Shown one piece after another: positions 22,884 to 34,461 of a DNA stretch of 48,636 nucleotides (position 1 is its first letter; each line of letters starts with the position of its first letter). The stretch is from Azolla pinnata (Eukaryota > Streptophyta > Polypodiopsida > Salviniales > Salviniaceae). The stretch spans positions 1-48,636 of the forward strand of contig JBBBWG010030577.1 in assembly GCA_037176905.1 (NCBI GenBank), written 5' to 3'. Both the position numbers and the translations under genes were made by a program. The notes below the pieces were generated by a model that made no database searches, had not been told where the DNA came from, and worked only from the letters and a program-made list of their open reading frames with translations.

Positions 22884-25800
22884 CTACCTCGAACCAGCTG
22901 GTTTGGCTTTACTCAAATTCGCGAGTTCTTCGACGAGCCTCTTCTCTTCCAAAGTGAGCTTCTTGGGTATTTCCACCTGCACTTTTACCAGCTGATCGCC
23001 TCTGATGTTCTTCTTCCCGAGCAATGGAACGCCCCGTTTCGCCATCACCAGAGTAGTTCCTGGCTGAGTACCCGCAGGGATCTTCAAGTCGACGATGCCA
23101 TCGACGGTGGGGACTTTTACATTGGTCCCGAGAATCGCATCGATGTAGGAAACCTTACATGTGACCAAGATGTTGTTGCCATCCCGCTTCAGCTCCGGAT
23201 CAGCCCTAACACTGATAAACACGTAGAGATCGCCCGGGGGCCCACCGCGTTTTCCAGCGTTGCCTTCCGATCGAACCCTCAAGCGGCTTCCAGAATCGAC
23301 TCCAGCGGGTACTTTCAGGCCGATTTTCTTCGTCTTTCGGAGCCTTCCATCCCCCCTACAAGCAGTGCAAGGTGTGAAAGACTCCCCTGTTCCTCCGCAC
23401 GTCGGGCATGTCGATATTTGCCTTATTTGGCCCAGTGGGGTGTTTGTGGTGGTTGCAACCTGCCCCTGACCTCCGCAAGTTTGACATGTGGTTGGAGTCG
23501 TACCCGGCTTCGCACCTGTCCCATCGCAGGTAGAACAGGTTTCGAGCCTCGTGATCTCTATCTCCTTCTCGGTCCCAAACACAGCATCTTTGAAGTTCAG
23601 TACTAAATCATGCCTTTCATCGTCGCCCTGTATCGGCTGGTTGCGAGCTGCCCTGCCGCCACCCATCCCGCCCATTCCACCCATTCCGCCAAAGAATGTT
23701 TCAAACAAATCGAACGGATTTGAAAAGCCCTGCTCAAGAAATAACATATCTATGTCTCTTAGAAAAGATGACCCAGCTTATCACCACAAGGAAACTCATA
23801 GCTGAAAGGGCCCTACTGATGCACCGCCGGCTCCAGCTCCTTTCAGCCCAGCTTCTCCAAATTTATCGTATATTGACCGCTTTTCATCATCCGACAACAC
23901 CTATCATATCTATCAATGTTCAGACAAAATGAGCAATGATGATTCTATTGAAAAACGATCGGTCAAAGTTGTTATTCTCCTACCTCGTAAGCATTACTTA
24001 TTTCTTTAAATTTGTCCTCAGCTCCTGCTTCTCTGCAAAGCAGGAAAAGTTTTTCAGTCAGCTCAACATTTGATAATATGCCCAATCCAATGATTTCTAG
24101 CGATCGTGTACAAATATCTGCGGATACATACAGATGTATGTATCATACTGCTAAGTGGTTTCAGACACCAAATACAGTAAGTGTCTGAGACGATTGAGAA
24201 ACAATCCACCATTTACATTAAACGTAAATTTCACCATGCACTGTCCAGGTATCTCCTCAGCAATTTATGTTTCCAGGTAGCCGTTCATGAGACTGTAGTG
24301 AGCTCTAATCAAATCCGGACATGTTAATCACCAGCCTATAGGTTGTCCAAACCAATTTCGAAAGTTTTAAATGCTTGACCTCGTAATTGCAAGTTGATGA
24401 AATCAAATAGCTTTGAAAGTGTGGAAATTTAATTCACTGTGAGCCTAGACTCACAAGCCCCTGCTGTAGAATCAAGGCTGTCATTGATGGGGCTCAACAC
24501 ATTACTCTCTCAACGAGAGAGAGACACAACACACAATAAGGACGAATACTATCATGTTTCTATTCATCACTTTTAGGGGTTTATATAAATATAAGATGGG
24601 AGGGAGGGAGGAAGGGTAATCTTTCCACACCCATACCCATCCACCACAAAGGCGCACACATGTGCAAGGCAAACACACTCGCACCTCACATAGGCGCACA
24701 CACACACACACACACAAACATGTGCCTGCTATTGGACATACTCCTTCAGATGGTCAACAAAGACAAGTTGACAGATGTTGCTTGGTTATACCAAATATTC
24801 TAAGTCATCCAAACGTCTTTCAAGATTTGCAACCTACCATCTTTCTGCCATTTCTTACTTTCCTTGAGTTTTCATTAGGGATGGACTCCAGTAGAAAGTC
24901 ACAAAACATGCACATCTCATTATATGGGAAAGTTCAAGACAATGTTAATTACCACGGGCTCATTATATACAAGTGGCTCAATATTTGAGCCACATCAAAG
25001 TTCCACTGATAAACCGTATGTTGCTATAATCTGCTAATCCCATCTTATTGAATCACATGGTAAGTCGTTTTGCATTTTGGAGATAGCATAGCGGCATGTT
25101 TTTATTATGCTATATTTTTTCTATCATACTTACATGACTGCCTTAAGAAATTAAGAGATCTTAAGCACATTCAACCATGCGGAAACAATGGCTGAAATAG
25201 ACTCACTTGTTGACATCTGGATGATATTGTCGCGCCAATTTTCGGTAAGCTGAAGATTAAATGAATAAAATCATGTCATTTCACAAGGACAAAAGCACAT
25301 GCATGAATAGACACAAGAAACGTTCAAGTACTCACAACTCTTAATTTCTGATTTGCTTGCAGTTCTTGATACTCCAAGAATATTGTAATAGTCCTAAACA
25401 ATAACGTATGTGCTTATTTTAGGCTCACTCACAAGACAACCACTAAAAATGAAATTCACAATTGTAAATGAAAGGAGCAGCGGTGTCCATACGGAATCTG
25501 CTCGTACAACCAGCCTCGAATGTCGATTCTTTGAGTTTTGTTTCTTGCAGGTTGTGAGTCTCAACGGGCTGGAGCTAAGCAAGCCCCCAAATGACCAACT
25601 GCTACAATCACTGTTTGATCTGGTTAATGCAAAGCAGCCAGCAATGGTTTAAAGCTGCATTCACTACATAAAAGCAAATCGCACATAAACCAATACCCAC
25701 ATTGCACAAGGCATACTATGCATAGAAGACAGATGGATCTATCAGATGAGGATTTATTGGCTATATGGGTCTCTTGTTGGCCTAGTTAGAAGCCCATTCA

Positions 25801-27460
25801 GTTTATAGAGAACATCAAATTCTTAATGTCCCCCATAAAATGCAACGCTTTATAGTAGTTTGACATCCTGCATAAAGGTCCTTAAAGAAATGTTGAAAAA
25901 AGGTAGAACTAAACTGTGGTTTTCTACAAATAAGAACATTTGTTTCAAAAGTTTCCTAATTCAAAAAATATACCTAAGAATTCCCCCCCAAACCTTGACC
26001 ATACAAGACGTGTCACACAACCCTGTCTCTCAGACATAGAGCTTAAAGAATCCAATTCAATTCACAAATTAAAGACAAAATCTTACATATGTCGGTCCAA
26101 CAGGGTGTCTCCAAATGAAAGACTTTGATCAAACCTCAACAAAAAGGTTACAGTATACCAGGAATCTAAATGAAGAATCAATATGATATAGATGTAGTAG
26201 CAACTGGTTAGCCTCCTCGAAGCAGGCCTCAAAAGATGACACGGTGTGGGATGACAGTCTAGGGTTTAGCTCTAAGAACTTGGACGAGATTTTTGAGCAG
26301 CAGTTATTGGTTGAAAATAAATTCTTTTCCATATATGAAGAACTTGATTATAACAAGCCAGACAAGATATTCCATATATGTAACCAACTAATTCACATTT
26401 TCTCATCAATATGAAATCAAGCCTCAACAATTCAACTCACTTAGATTTGCTTATCACAAGCATCCAAGCTATCACAAAAATTAGCCCAGTGCATTGATGT
26501 ATGTCATAGTGACGTTTTGGTAATCCTGTGGTATTCTGAGCTATCAAAACATGTCATTTTCTCGGCATTCCTCTTGAGAAAGTTATAAGCACTCGATTGA
26601 CCAACTAGTGAGAAAACATTTTAACGATTCCTCTCAGTTCTCATCAATAAAACCCCCGACTTTGTCTGCAAAAAACTGCTGTGGTGCTATCAAAGGTATA
26701 AATTGTGTATCAATTATGCTGAGATTTTCAATTAAAAGTTCAGAAAGCTTAAATCTTTTGCTCCACATGTTTTTGCTGATGCCAAGTTTTAAATCTTCAA
26801 GTGATTTACAACTTATCAACATATCTTGCAAGATTCTGTTCTAGCTTTAGATTGTGCAACAATTGTGCTGAGATCTCCTCCAATTGAAGTTTGAGAAAGC
26901 TTAGATCCAACTATTCCAGATTTAAATTGTCGCTAAAAAATCCAACTATTCCCCTGCTAGCCTGTCTATTCAATGAATACCTCCTCAATTTTCTGAAGCT
27001 TTTACCGATTAAAATCGGCTGAAAGCAGGTTAGCACATACATGCAAGCTATTCAATTTTGACTTTTCTTTTGATTCATCTTCCTCATTCCATATCTCCGA
27101 AGAGCTAAAAATTCATGTCCATCGTTTCCATCACTACAAACAAGAAGATGAAATTCACAGACAGAGGCCTCTACGTGGAGCCATTTCACGAACCATTCGA
27201 GGAAAAAGAAAAGGACAAAAATCCGATTTCCTACAAGCTTAAACGAAGGAAGAAACGAAAAGAAAATTCAGGAGGTGAAACGGAAGAGGGAACGGACGAA
27301 GATGCGGAGGATTAAGAAGGGGGCAAAACAAAAAGAACCAGTGCTAGGTGAGGGAGCGAGAGAATGACCTTGGGCTCTGCAGGGGAGGTGTGGAGCTGAA
27401 GGAGGGGAAGGACGCGATGGGCGAGAAGTCGATGATGGTGTGAGAGCATTGAAGCGCCAT
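22884..27460 (-). CDS. Plastid-type DnaJ (Hsp40) co-chaperone, class A
   Basis: Stimulates Hsp70 ATPase and delivers clients; this subtype is plastid-targeted in plants. Minus-strand exons: 27460-27369, 25619-25493, 25393-25336, 25249-25207, 24032-23984, 23900-23817, 23729-22884, giving 432 aa with every phase consistent. Residues 1-73 ([18 protein letters not shown]... to RLVVRADS) form a Ser-rich transit peptide. The J domain starts DYYNILGVS and holds YHPDVNK. A Gly-rich [12 protein letters not shown] follows, then four zinc-finger repeats [24 protein letters not shown] and CTACRGDG, and the C-terminal client-binding domains ([24 protein letters not shown]). Exon 1 is the least certain because its donor GTCATT is weak; it fits by phase and by its transit-like content. 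The 5' leader is CTT/CTG-rich. Confidence 0.95.
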
Positions 27461-27470
27461 GGACGGAGCA

Positions 27471-27631
27471 GCAGCAGCAGCAACAGCCGCAGCAGAAGAA
27501 GAAGAAGAAGCAGAAGAACAAGAAGAAGAAGCAGAAGAACAAATTTCATTGAAGGAAAACTGTGTCTTTTCAACACAATTTTCCATATTCTCCAAAATGC
27601 CCCTCAAGAAGAAGAAGATGAGGAAGAAGAA

Positions 27632-27687
<56 letters not shown>

Positions 27688-27720
27688 AGAAGAAGAAGAA
27701 GAGGAGGAGGAGGAGGAAAG
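27471..27720. repeat. (GAA)n-rich tract before DnaJ ATG
   Basis: AGC/GCA triplets, then GAAGAA runs, lie directly upstream of the minus-strand DnaJ start and read CTT/CTG-rich on the coding strand. The longest pure block is about 27607-27716. Frames of Lys/Glu/Arg here are repeat artefacts. Confidence 0.9.
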
Positions 27721-28130
27721 TTGATTTTGGTAGTTTTCATAGTTATGTTGTATGGGAACTTTGTCCCCGTACACATTCTCGAAAATGCCCCTCAACAAGA
27801 AGAAGAAGAAGCAAAAGAAGAAGAGGAAAGTTGATTTGGTAGTTTTCACAGTTATGTTGTATGGGGAACTTTGTCCCTGTACACAATTCTCCTTATTCTA
27901 CAAAATGCCCCTCAAGAAGAAGAAAAAGAAGAAGAAGCAGCAGAGGAAAGTTGATGTGGTAGTTTTCACAGTTATATTGTATGGGGAACTTTGTCCCTGT
28001 ACACAATTTTCTTTATTCTTCAAAATGCCCCTCAACAATAAGAAGAAGAACAAGAACAAGAAGAACAAAAAGCAAGTTGATTTGGTAGTTTTCACAGTTA
28101 TGTTGTATGGGGAACTTTGTCCCCATATGA
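27547..28130. repeat. 120-bp minisatellite upstream of DnaJ
   Basis: Four copies, marked by AAAATGCCCCTCAA at 27594, 27782, 27902 and 28022. Each holds AAATGCCCCTCAA, a GAA-rich block, AAAGTTGAT(G/T)TGGTAGTTTTC, then GGGGAACTTTGTCCC(C/T). The last element is a small inverted repeat (GGGGA/TCCCC). The first copy is longer because its GAA block has expanded. Confidence 0.92.
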
Positions 28131-28150
28131 GTTAGATTTATGTCGTCTTG

Positions 28151-28259
28151 TATTGCAGCACCTTAAAAGGTTGCCCTTGCCACACCGTTACTTTTGAAGT
28201 AGTTTTGATAACAATGCTTTTTGTATTCTCATGTTGTTTTAATATAAACATACATTTAC

Positions 28260-28293
<34 letters not shown>

Positions 28294-28942
28294 AAGAGAA
28301 TAGATTCATTCAAAGCCCATCCACTCAAACAACATGTTCAGGGTTTAGGGTTTGGGGTTTAGGCGCTTCGGGTCTAGGGTTACAACTACAAGCACAAGAG
28401 CATATTATATATTCACATCATGCCCTTGCTTTGCTCATCGGGCTTTTCTCTAACTATAAACACAAGAATGTTCTTTCTCTAACTATAAACACGAGAATGT
28501 TCTGAGGGGCGACATTCCCCATACATCAAAGAAACTTTAGTTTATGCACATATATCCACAATATCCATAGACATTTGTTCGCATTCACTTGTATCAAGCC
28601 ACTATAATAGAAGAGTTGCAGGAGCGAGTGACTCTATGGATCGAAACACACACCTTAACAAACAAAATTCTGCTTGATTATATTAGGTAATTCGGTATGT
28701 GGTATAACATTGGAGCTTGAATAATAACTTTTTATTTGATGAGCTTTCTAAAGTATCGCAACAAATATAAATGATAAAAGGAAAATTTATCTGACAATTC
28801 TTACAATTGTATGATAATATACAGCCGATATTGCAGCACCATAGAAAGTTGATCTTGTCATATCAATACTATTTAAAGGATTTACGACAACAAGGGTTGT
28901 TTACATGGTCATGTTGGCTTTATTACAAACATACATTTACAA
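28151..28942. repeat. Diverged direct repeats about 678 bp apart
   Basis: 28151-28262 and 28829-28942 share TATTGCAGCACC at one end and AAACATACATTTACAA at the other, with scattered identity between. The first copy is followed by a (GAA)n run (28264-28296). I see no coding capacity between them, and no element family is recognised. Confidence 0.65.
28336..28382. other. Short degenerate telomere-like stretch
   Basis: GGGTTTAGGGTTTGGGGTTTAGG is followed by TCTAGGGTTA, an imperfect run of the plant telomere unit TTTAGGG. It lies about 880 bp upstream of the DnaJ ATG. It may be a telo-box cluster or an interstitial telomere remnant. Confidence 0.6.
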
Positions 28943-29302
28943 AAAGAGCAGATTGCAAAGCTTACAGAGGCTCCTGATGAAATGACTCTTTCGCGAGAGC
29001 AAGTCTTTTGGAGCATGCAACTACCTCAAGAGTTTTTTTGCATGAGTGTTTCAATAGCACATGACGAGGTTGCGCTTTAACCCAGTTTTTTGGAATATAC
29101 ATGCTTATAGAATAACAAAATTCATCACTCCATAACCACCCAAGCCGGCTTTGTTAAATCACTGCCCCTTAATCTGGGCATATATTTCTCTAATTTGAGG
29201 CAACCTACACAATGAGTTGGAAGGCAGACGTTAGCGAGAGAGAGAAAAAAAAATTAGCAAAAACAGAAGAGGAAAAAATGGTTTCCAGATGTAGTTTTGA
29301 GC
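28943..29302. other. Sec14-like gene 3' flank
   Basis: AT-rich DNA downstream of the minus-strand Sec14-like stop, presumably holding its 3' UTR. Nothing else is recognisable. Confidence 0.55.
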
Positions 29303-32300
29303 TCATCGCAAATCAGCGGTGTTAAAATCCCGAAAGCCAGAAGGCACCGTCTTTGGCGTGAAGTACTCTTGTCGGACCACATCGGCCGTGCAAAACCTCA
29401 CCTGTTAAAAGATTGATCTCCTTTGAGATGGCAATTCAGCAAAAAGGCAACAAAATGGGAAGAAATCGAGAGGCAAAGAGTGAGTTCTGTGACCCCAAAA
29501 ATCATCTTCAATGTATATGAGATATATGCGCGTATGCATCTATAACTTACGAGATAATTTAACTTTGGTCTGGAATTATGCTCCCCCCAAAATGTATATA
29601 ACAGAGAGGTTCTAGAAGAGGGTGAAGTTTTCACAATCTTGACTCTCTTTAGCATGTAATTTTGACCTTGTATTACTACTTATGAATCTTAATTTATGGA
29701 TAACTTACGAGGCTGGCATAAGACTTCAGCCATGGCTTGACCATGTTCCATCCCGGCTGGAAAATGAACGGGGCCTCGACGAACAGCACTTGATCTAATC
29801 GCTTCGGATAATAGTTGAAAAACACATCCACCTGCAAGAGACGAGTTCGAAAAACGCTTCGGTTTTTTCACAAAACAAGTATTCTTTTTCTTCATTCCCA
29901 AACCCCAAATCTTAACTGTAAGAGTCTAACTAATGGATAAGCTGAAAAAAATAAATCAACAAAAGAAAGGAAAGAAGGGCTTGATCTAGCAGCATGGCTA
30001 GCTAGGCTCTTGCTAGCTAAGCAAGTGTCTTCTCACCAATTCTGAGTTACGATCCGTATCAACACTTACGAAAACACATGTATGAAGACTTTATTGGTGA
30101 GACAAGGCTCATTTTTTATCTCAAATCCTTATATATTTAGCTCTACAAGGTACAATATAAGGTAATATTCTGTAGTATGGGACACGGATAGTATTCTGTA
30201 TTTGTGTGTAGAACTTCACTTGGGGGTGCTCGGTGTAATTACACCTCCAATCCAATTCTATTCTCTCAAATTCTTCTCTTATATTGCTTATCATCATTAG
30301 ATCAATTGTATTCTCTCTAATATTCTCTGATCCAGACATAGTGAGATCAAATCGAAAGGCATAATGGTGGGGCTGCCCTTAAGTGGACAAAAAAGGCGGA
30401 AGAAGCGTATTCATCACCCGGAAGAACTTGTTCGATGAACCAGTTTCGCTTGGCTAACAAAAGCCTAGCTGAATTAACAAAATCTCAATATAGGTCAAGC
30501 ATCCTCTTTCACTTTTGCTTCTGTTCTCTTGCGTATATTTTTTGCTTACTCGTTTGATACTTAGACTCTTACATAAACCCCTAGACCCAGCTAGATTTGT
30601 CTTTTTATTTTGAAAAAGAAAAAATAGGAGGGAGCTTTACCAAGAACCTGACAAATTTCAAGTCACCATTTTGGGATGTGAAGCCTCTCAAGTCGAAAAT
30701 GCCGAGGATCCTCTCTCTACCGGGGGGCAGCTGGCTAAGAGCTTTCTCGATGAGGTAGATACATAGCTTTTCGCTTTCGATGAGATCATCTCTCTGGTTG
30801 GGGGCCCATGATTTCAAACAAGAAAAAAAAAACAACAACAAAGAACAAAAGATGAGTAAAAAAATGACAAGATGGTTCAGGTTCTCCTCATCGAATAAGG
30901 TTTCGGTTAATAAGAGATCGAAAGCCAGATGATGGGGAAATGTTCTTGAGAAAAAAAACTCACAGCTGGTATATGGTTAGCTGCCACTACAACCACCACC
31001 GGCCTTCCTTCGATATCAAGGCTCGAGTGCAGATAAGCCTGACCTGTGGCCGCAATCTCCTGAATCGACTCTTCTGTGAGGGAATCGACGCCAAAGTCTC
31101 GACGCCATGTCTTGCCCACTTCCTTGTTAAGGACTGAGCTCCATCCATCCATCACACCGTATATCTTTACTAGTAGCTCAATATAATGTGAATGTCTCTA
31201 TATACATACAAACAGACATTCTTCCTCGTATGCATACTTAACTTGCATGCCTTATCTCAAAAACACGCATACTCATTTACTTGATTCATCTGCATAGATA
31301 CTTAACTCGCATGCATACATACGTCAAGCCATCGGCAGTATGATACGAAGCATTAGCATCGAGCTTGTAGAGTACATACCTACATGCAAATCATCAGTAT
31401 TGGAGGATAATATGCCCCATTGGCATCAATCTTATAGATTACATACTAGCAGCCATTATATGGAAGTGCGGCACGTCAATCAGCAATACGATGTATGTGC
31501 ATGCGTATGTACATACATACATGCACACATGCATACAACACAAACCATGAGCATCAAAATATGAAGCATTAGCATTGGTATTAATAGATTACATGCTTCC
31601 ACTAGCCATTATATGGACGTGGGTACATCCAAAAGAGTCCCCGCTCATCCATGCAACCATCCATTCATGGACACAGCGAGCCATGTACCTATCCATCTGT
31701 ATATACATACATGTATGCATGCATAATGGCCAGTGTCCAAAAGAAGTAGCCATGGTCTGTGGCATCCATTGGTTGATGTGTTATCCATGTATACACACAG
31801 ACCAACATTTGCATACATACATGCATACACACACACACAATGGCATACATTTGTTGAGATTTACACATGCATTCCAAACATTTGATCATACACCGCATTC
31901 TAGGCCTGTTAAATTGGACATAAAGATAGAGAGATGGATTGATTGATCTGTTTTTAACTTTTGTCTATGTGGGATACAAGTGCCTTGACCAGTTTTGCGA
32001 TCGCAGCATCCACATCATATCTCCTGTCCTTCAAGAACCAATGGAGGAGCTCTTTGTCGTCTCTTCCGTTCTTTCCTACTGGCAAATCTGGATGCATGCT
32101 TTCCAGCTTCCTTTTAACATCCTCGACAAGCTGCAATGCCACATTCTTCTTAGGATTATGCTCCCTTGCAGATATATACACATGCAGCCTACACAGCATG
32201 AACATGTATACACGCATCCACATCCACGAGCACGTAGCAATGCAGGCGCATATACTTCTACTGCATGATGAATCCACGGGTACAAATCTGCACGAGATTG

Positions 32301-32579
32301 CTGCTATGTCCGTGTTGAGATGCATGCACATTGCATGCACATACGCACACAAAATGCAGCCACATACGAATCTGCTGAATGATGAATTCACGGACACGAA
32401 TCTGCAGATTGCTGGCTTTCTATGTGGAATGTTGAGATGCACCGGCGCAAACGAAAAGGCAGACACGGAAAACGACCTCGATCTGCCGAGCCGGATCGAC
32501 GAGGGTCTGAAGCTGCTGCTGCGCTTTGGCGACGGCGAGGCACCGCCTCCTCCTCGCGGCGAATCGCAAGCCGAGGCAT
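29303..32579 (-). CDS. CRAL-TRIO (Sec14-like) domain protein, probably plastid
   Basis: Matches plant single-domain Sec14-like proteins of the At5g63060 type, predicted lipid-binding or transfer proteins. Minus-strand exons: 32579-32392, 32164-31978, 31110-30964, 30793-30641, 29831-29709, 29401-29303, giving 298 aa. The leader [17 protein letters not shown]... is Arg/Ser/Ala-rich and transit-like. The core reads [123 protein letters not shown] and [20 protein letters not shown]. Exons 4-6 are firm. The exon 3 acceptor (GGGCAAG|ACA) and the exon 1 donor (CC|GTGAAT) were chosen by phase and family alignment and are less sure. A CT-rich leader precedes it. Confidence 0.92.
31190..31900. repeat. 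CATA/TGCA-rich decayed repeats in intron 2
   Basis: The 867-bp intron 2 of the Sec14-like gene holds many ACATACATGCA words. It also has three diverged copies of a longer block (ATTAGCAT(C/T)G..., TAGATTACAT, AGCCATTATATGGA(A/C)GTG) near 31350, 31420 and 31570. Confidence 0.65.
32239..32440. repeat. Duplicated exon 1 end with splice donor
   Basis: 32352-32440, spanning the end of Sec14-like exon 1 and its donor at 32391, is repeated diverged at 32239-32323 within intron 1. Shared words are AATGCAG, CTGCATGATGAAT/CTGAATGATGAAT, AATCTGCA, GATTGCTG and GTTGAGATGC. The intronic copy keeps a GT (GTGGAT) at the donor position. Confidence 0.75.
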
Positions 32580-32619
32580 GGTCTTCCGGAAGGCCTTCCA
32601 GGGCACTGAATCTGCAAGG

Positions 32620-33150
32620 CTGAATTGAAGAAGAGGAAAGGGGGAAGCCGGGAAGATTGGGCTCCTGGTGTCGAGGGTGCAAGAAAACGAATGAAACAAA
32701 ACAAGGGGGGAGTGGCAGAGAGTACCTGGAAGGAAAGAGGTTGCCGGAGAGGGAAGCAGCAGAGACGAGGAAGAAGAGGGAGAGGGAGAGGGAGAGGGAG
32801 AGCAGGGCGATTTGGAGAAGGGAATAAGCATCGCTCGAAAGCGGAAGTGGGCACTTCCTTCGCTCTGTTTTCTTCCCTGTTACTGTACGAGCTCCTCGAG
32901 ATAAGATGAACACTTCGTCTTCTTCTTCTTCTTCATTTTTTCTTCTTCATTTCTTCTTCTTCGTTTCTTCTTCTTCGTTTCTTCTTCATTTCTTCTTCTT
33001 CATTTTTTTTCTTCTTCATTTCTTCTTCATCATCATCTTCTTCATTTTTTCTTCTTCATTTCTTCTTCATCATCATCTTCTTCATTTTTTCTTCTTCATT
33101 TCTTTCTTCTTCATCATCATCTTCTTCTTCTTCCTTCCTTGTTTTTTTGC
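32620..33150. promoter_or_regulatory. Bidirectional promoter region with GA/CT tracts
   Basis: Purine-rich DNA (GAAGAAGAGG, GAGGGAGAGGGAGA; 32625-32830) precedes the Sec14-like ATG and reads as a CT-rich leader on its strand. A TTC-rich run (32918-33145; TTCTTCTTCATTTC units) follows, facing the divergent TruB-like gene. No TATA box is obvious. Confidence 0.6.
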
Positions 33151-33689
33151 TTCTGCTGCTTCTTTTGGGCACTTAGTCCTCTGCTTCTGCTTCTGCTGCT
33201 TCTTGGCAGAACGCTTTCGATTCGTCGTGGGGCGGATTGAATGAGAGAGCAACTCGAATTCGCGGGCGATTTCTCGATGTCCGGCTCGGTTCTGGAATCG
33301 AATCGAGCTCCGCTCGCTGCGCCAGAGGGAAATCGATCTGCTGCTCGTGTTCTGCTGCCAAGCCCACGGCGCAAAAACCCCTGCCAGAGGTGCACCGTTC
33401 ACAATGAGCTTGCCAAGAGGCGGTGCGGGAGAATCGGCATTCGTGCATTCATGGTGAAACGATTGTTGTTTTCGGTGGGTTCAACAGGCTTTTTTTATGA
33501 ACTCTTTTCCATTCCAAGAGGGCGGAAAAACAATAAATATCGGGGATCATTATGGTGCTTTTTACAAAAGAACGAAGTCTTGACTGCAGTCACAAGGGTT
33601 TCGAGGGGATCGAGCGATGTTTCTCTTATGAAATCGGGCACGTCGGATAGTTATACAAGGTTGAAGTTTACAGAATCTTTGTGCCTTCC

Positions 33690-34400
33690 TTCCATTCATG
33701 CAAGTGTGCATGCATGCATGGATGCCAGTGGAACCATGCATGCATGCATTCGCTGTGTAAGCCTCAGACCACATGCATCACGCATGCATGCATCACATAG
33801 GGATGGATGCCATGCATGCCTACATGCATGCCCACACATGCATGGGATGTGGTGTAAACCTTGGACCGACCACATGCACCCGGGCCATGCATGCCTACAT
33901 GCATGCAGGCGCACACACATGCATGCATGCATGCCTACATGTAGGCGCACATACATACATGCATGCATGCCATGCAATGTAAAACCTCAGGCCACATGCA
34001 CCCGGGCCATGCATGCATGCACACGCGGGTATATGGACGGATGCCATGCATGCATGCACGCGCGCACATGTATGCATGGCATGGCATGCAAGCCACGTGC
34101 ACCCGGGGCCAATGCATGCATGCATGCATGCGTATGGATGGATCACATCAAGGATCTGGCTAAATCCATATGGATGCATGCATGCATATGCATATGGACT
34201 GATACATCGAGGATCGGGCAAAATCCATACGGATGCATGCATGCACATGGATGGATGCGTTGCATGCGTGCATGGCCCGGGTGCATGTGGTCCAAGCGAG
34301 TGCATGCATGCATGGCATGCATGGCATGCATGCATATGGATGGATGCCATGCATGGCATGCATATGGATGGATGCCATGCATGGCATGCATGTATGTATG
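33690..34400. repeat. CATGCATG-rich array upstream of TruB-like gene
   Basis: Dozens of TGCATGCA/CATGCATG words with longer units such as ACATGCACCCGGGCCATGC (near 33872, 33994 and, altered, 34096) and GGATGCCATGCATGG. One long unit also occurs inverted near 34271-34296. Because CATG repeats contain no stop in any frame, a false frame stays open across the whole array and into the TruB-like gene. Confidence 0.9.
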
Positions 34401-34424
34401 CGGCGATGGGGCATGTGAAGAAAG

Positions 34425-34427
<3 letters not shown>

Positions 34428-34455
<28 letters not shown>
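34428..34455 (+). repeat. (GA)n tract just before TruB-like ATG
   Basis: About 13 GA dinucleotides end seven bases before the ATG at 34462. GA runs near plant starts can bind GAGA-binding BPC proteins; use here is inferred. Confidence 0.9.
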
Positions 34456-34457
<2 letters not shown>

Positions 34458-34461
34458 AGCG

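Noticed and set aside
28151-28942. Small LTR-type element (TRIM)
   Set aside because: The direct repeats are diverged, and I see no primer-binding site, polypurine tract or target-site duplication that I could defend.
33241-34461. Upstream in-frame extension of the TruB-like protein by about 407 codons
   Set aside because: CATG-type repeats have no stop in any frame, so openness carries no information; the ATG after the (GA)n tract starts a normal leader.
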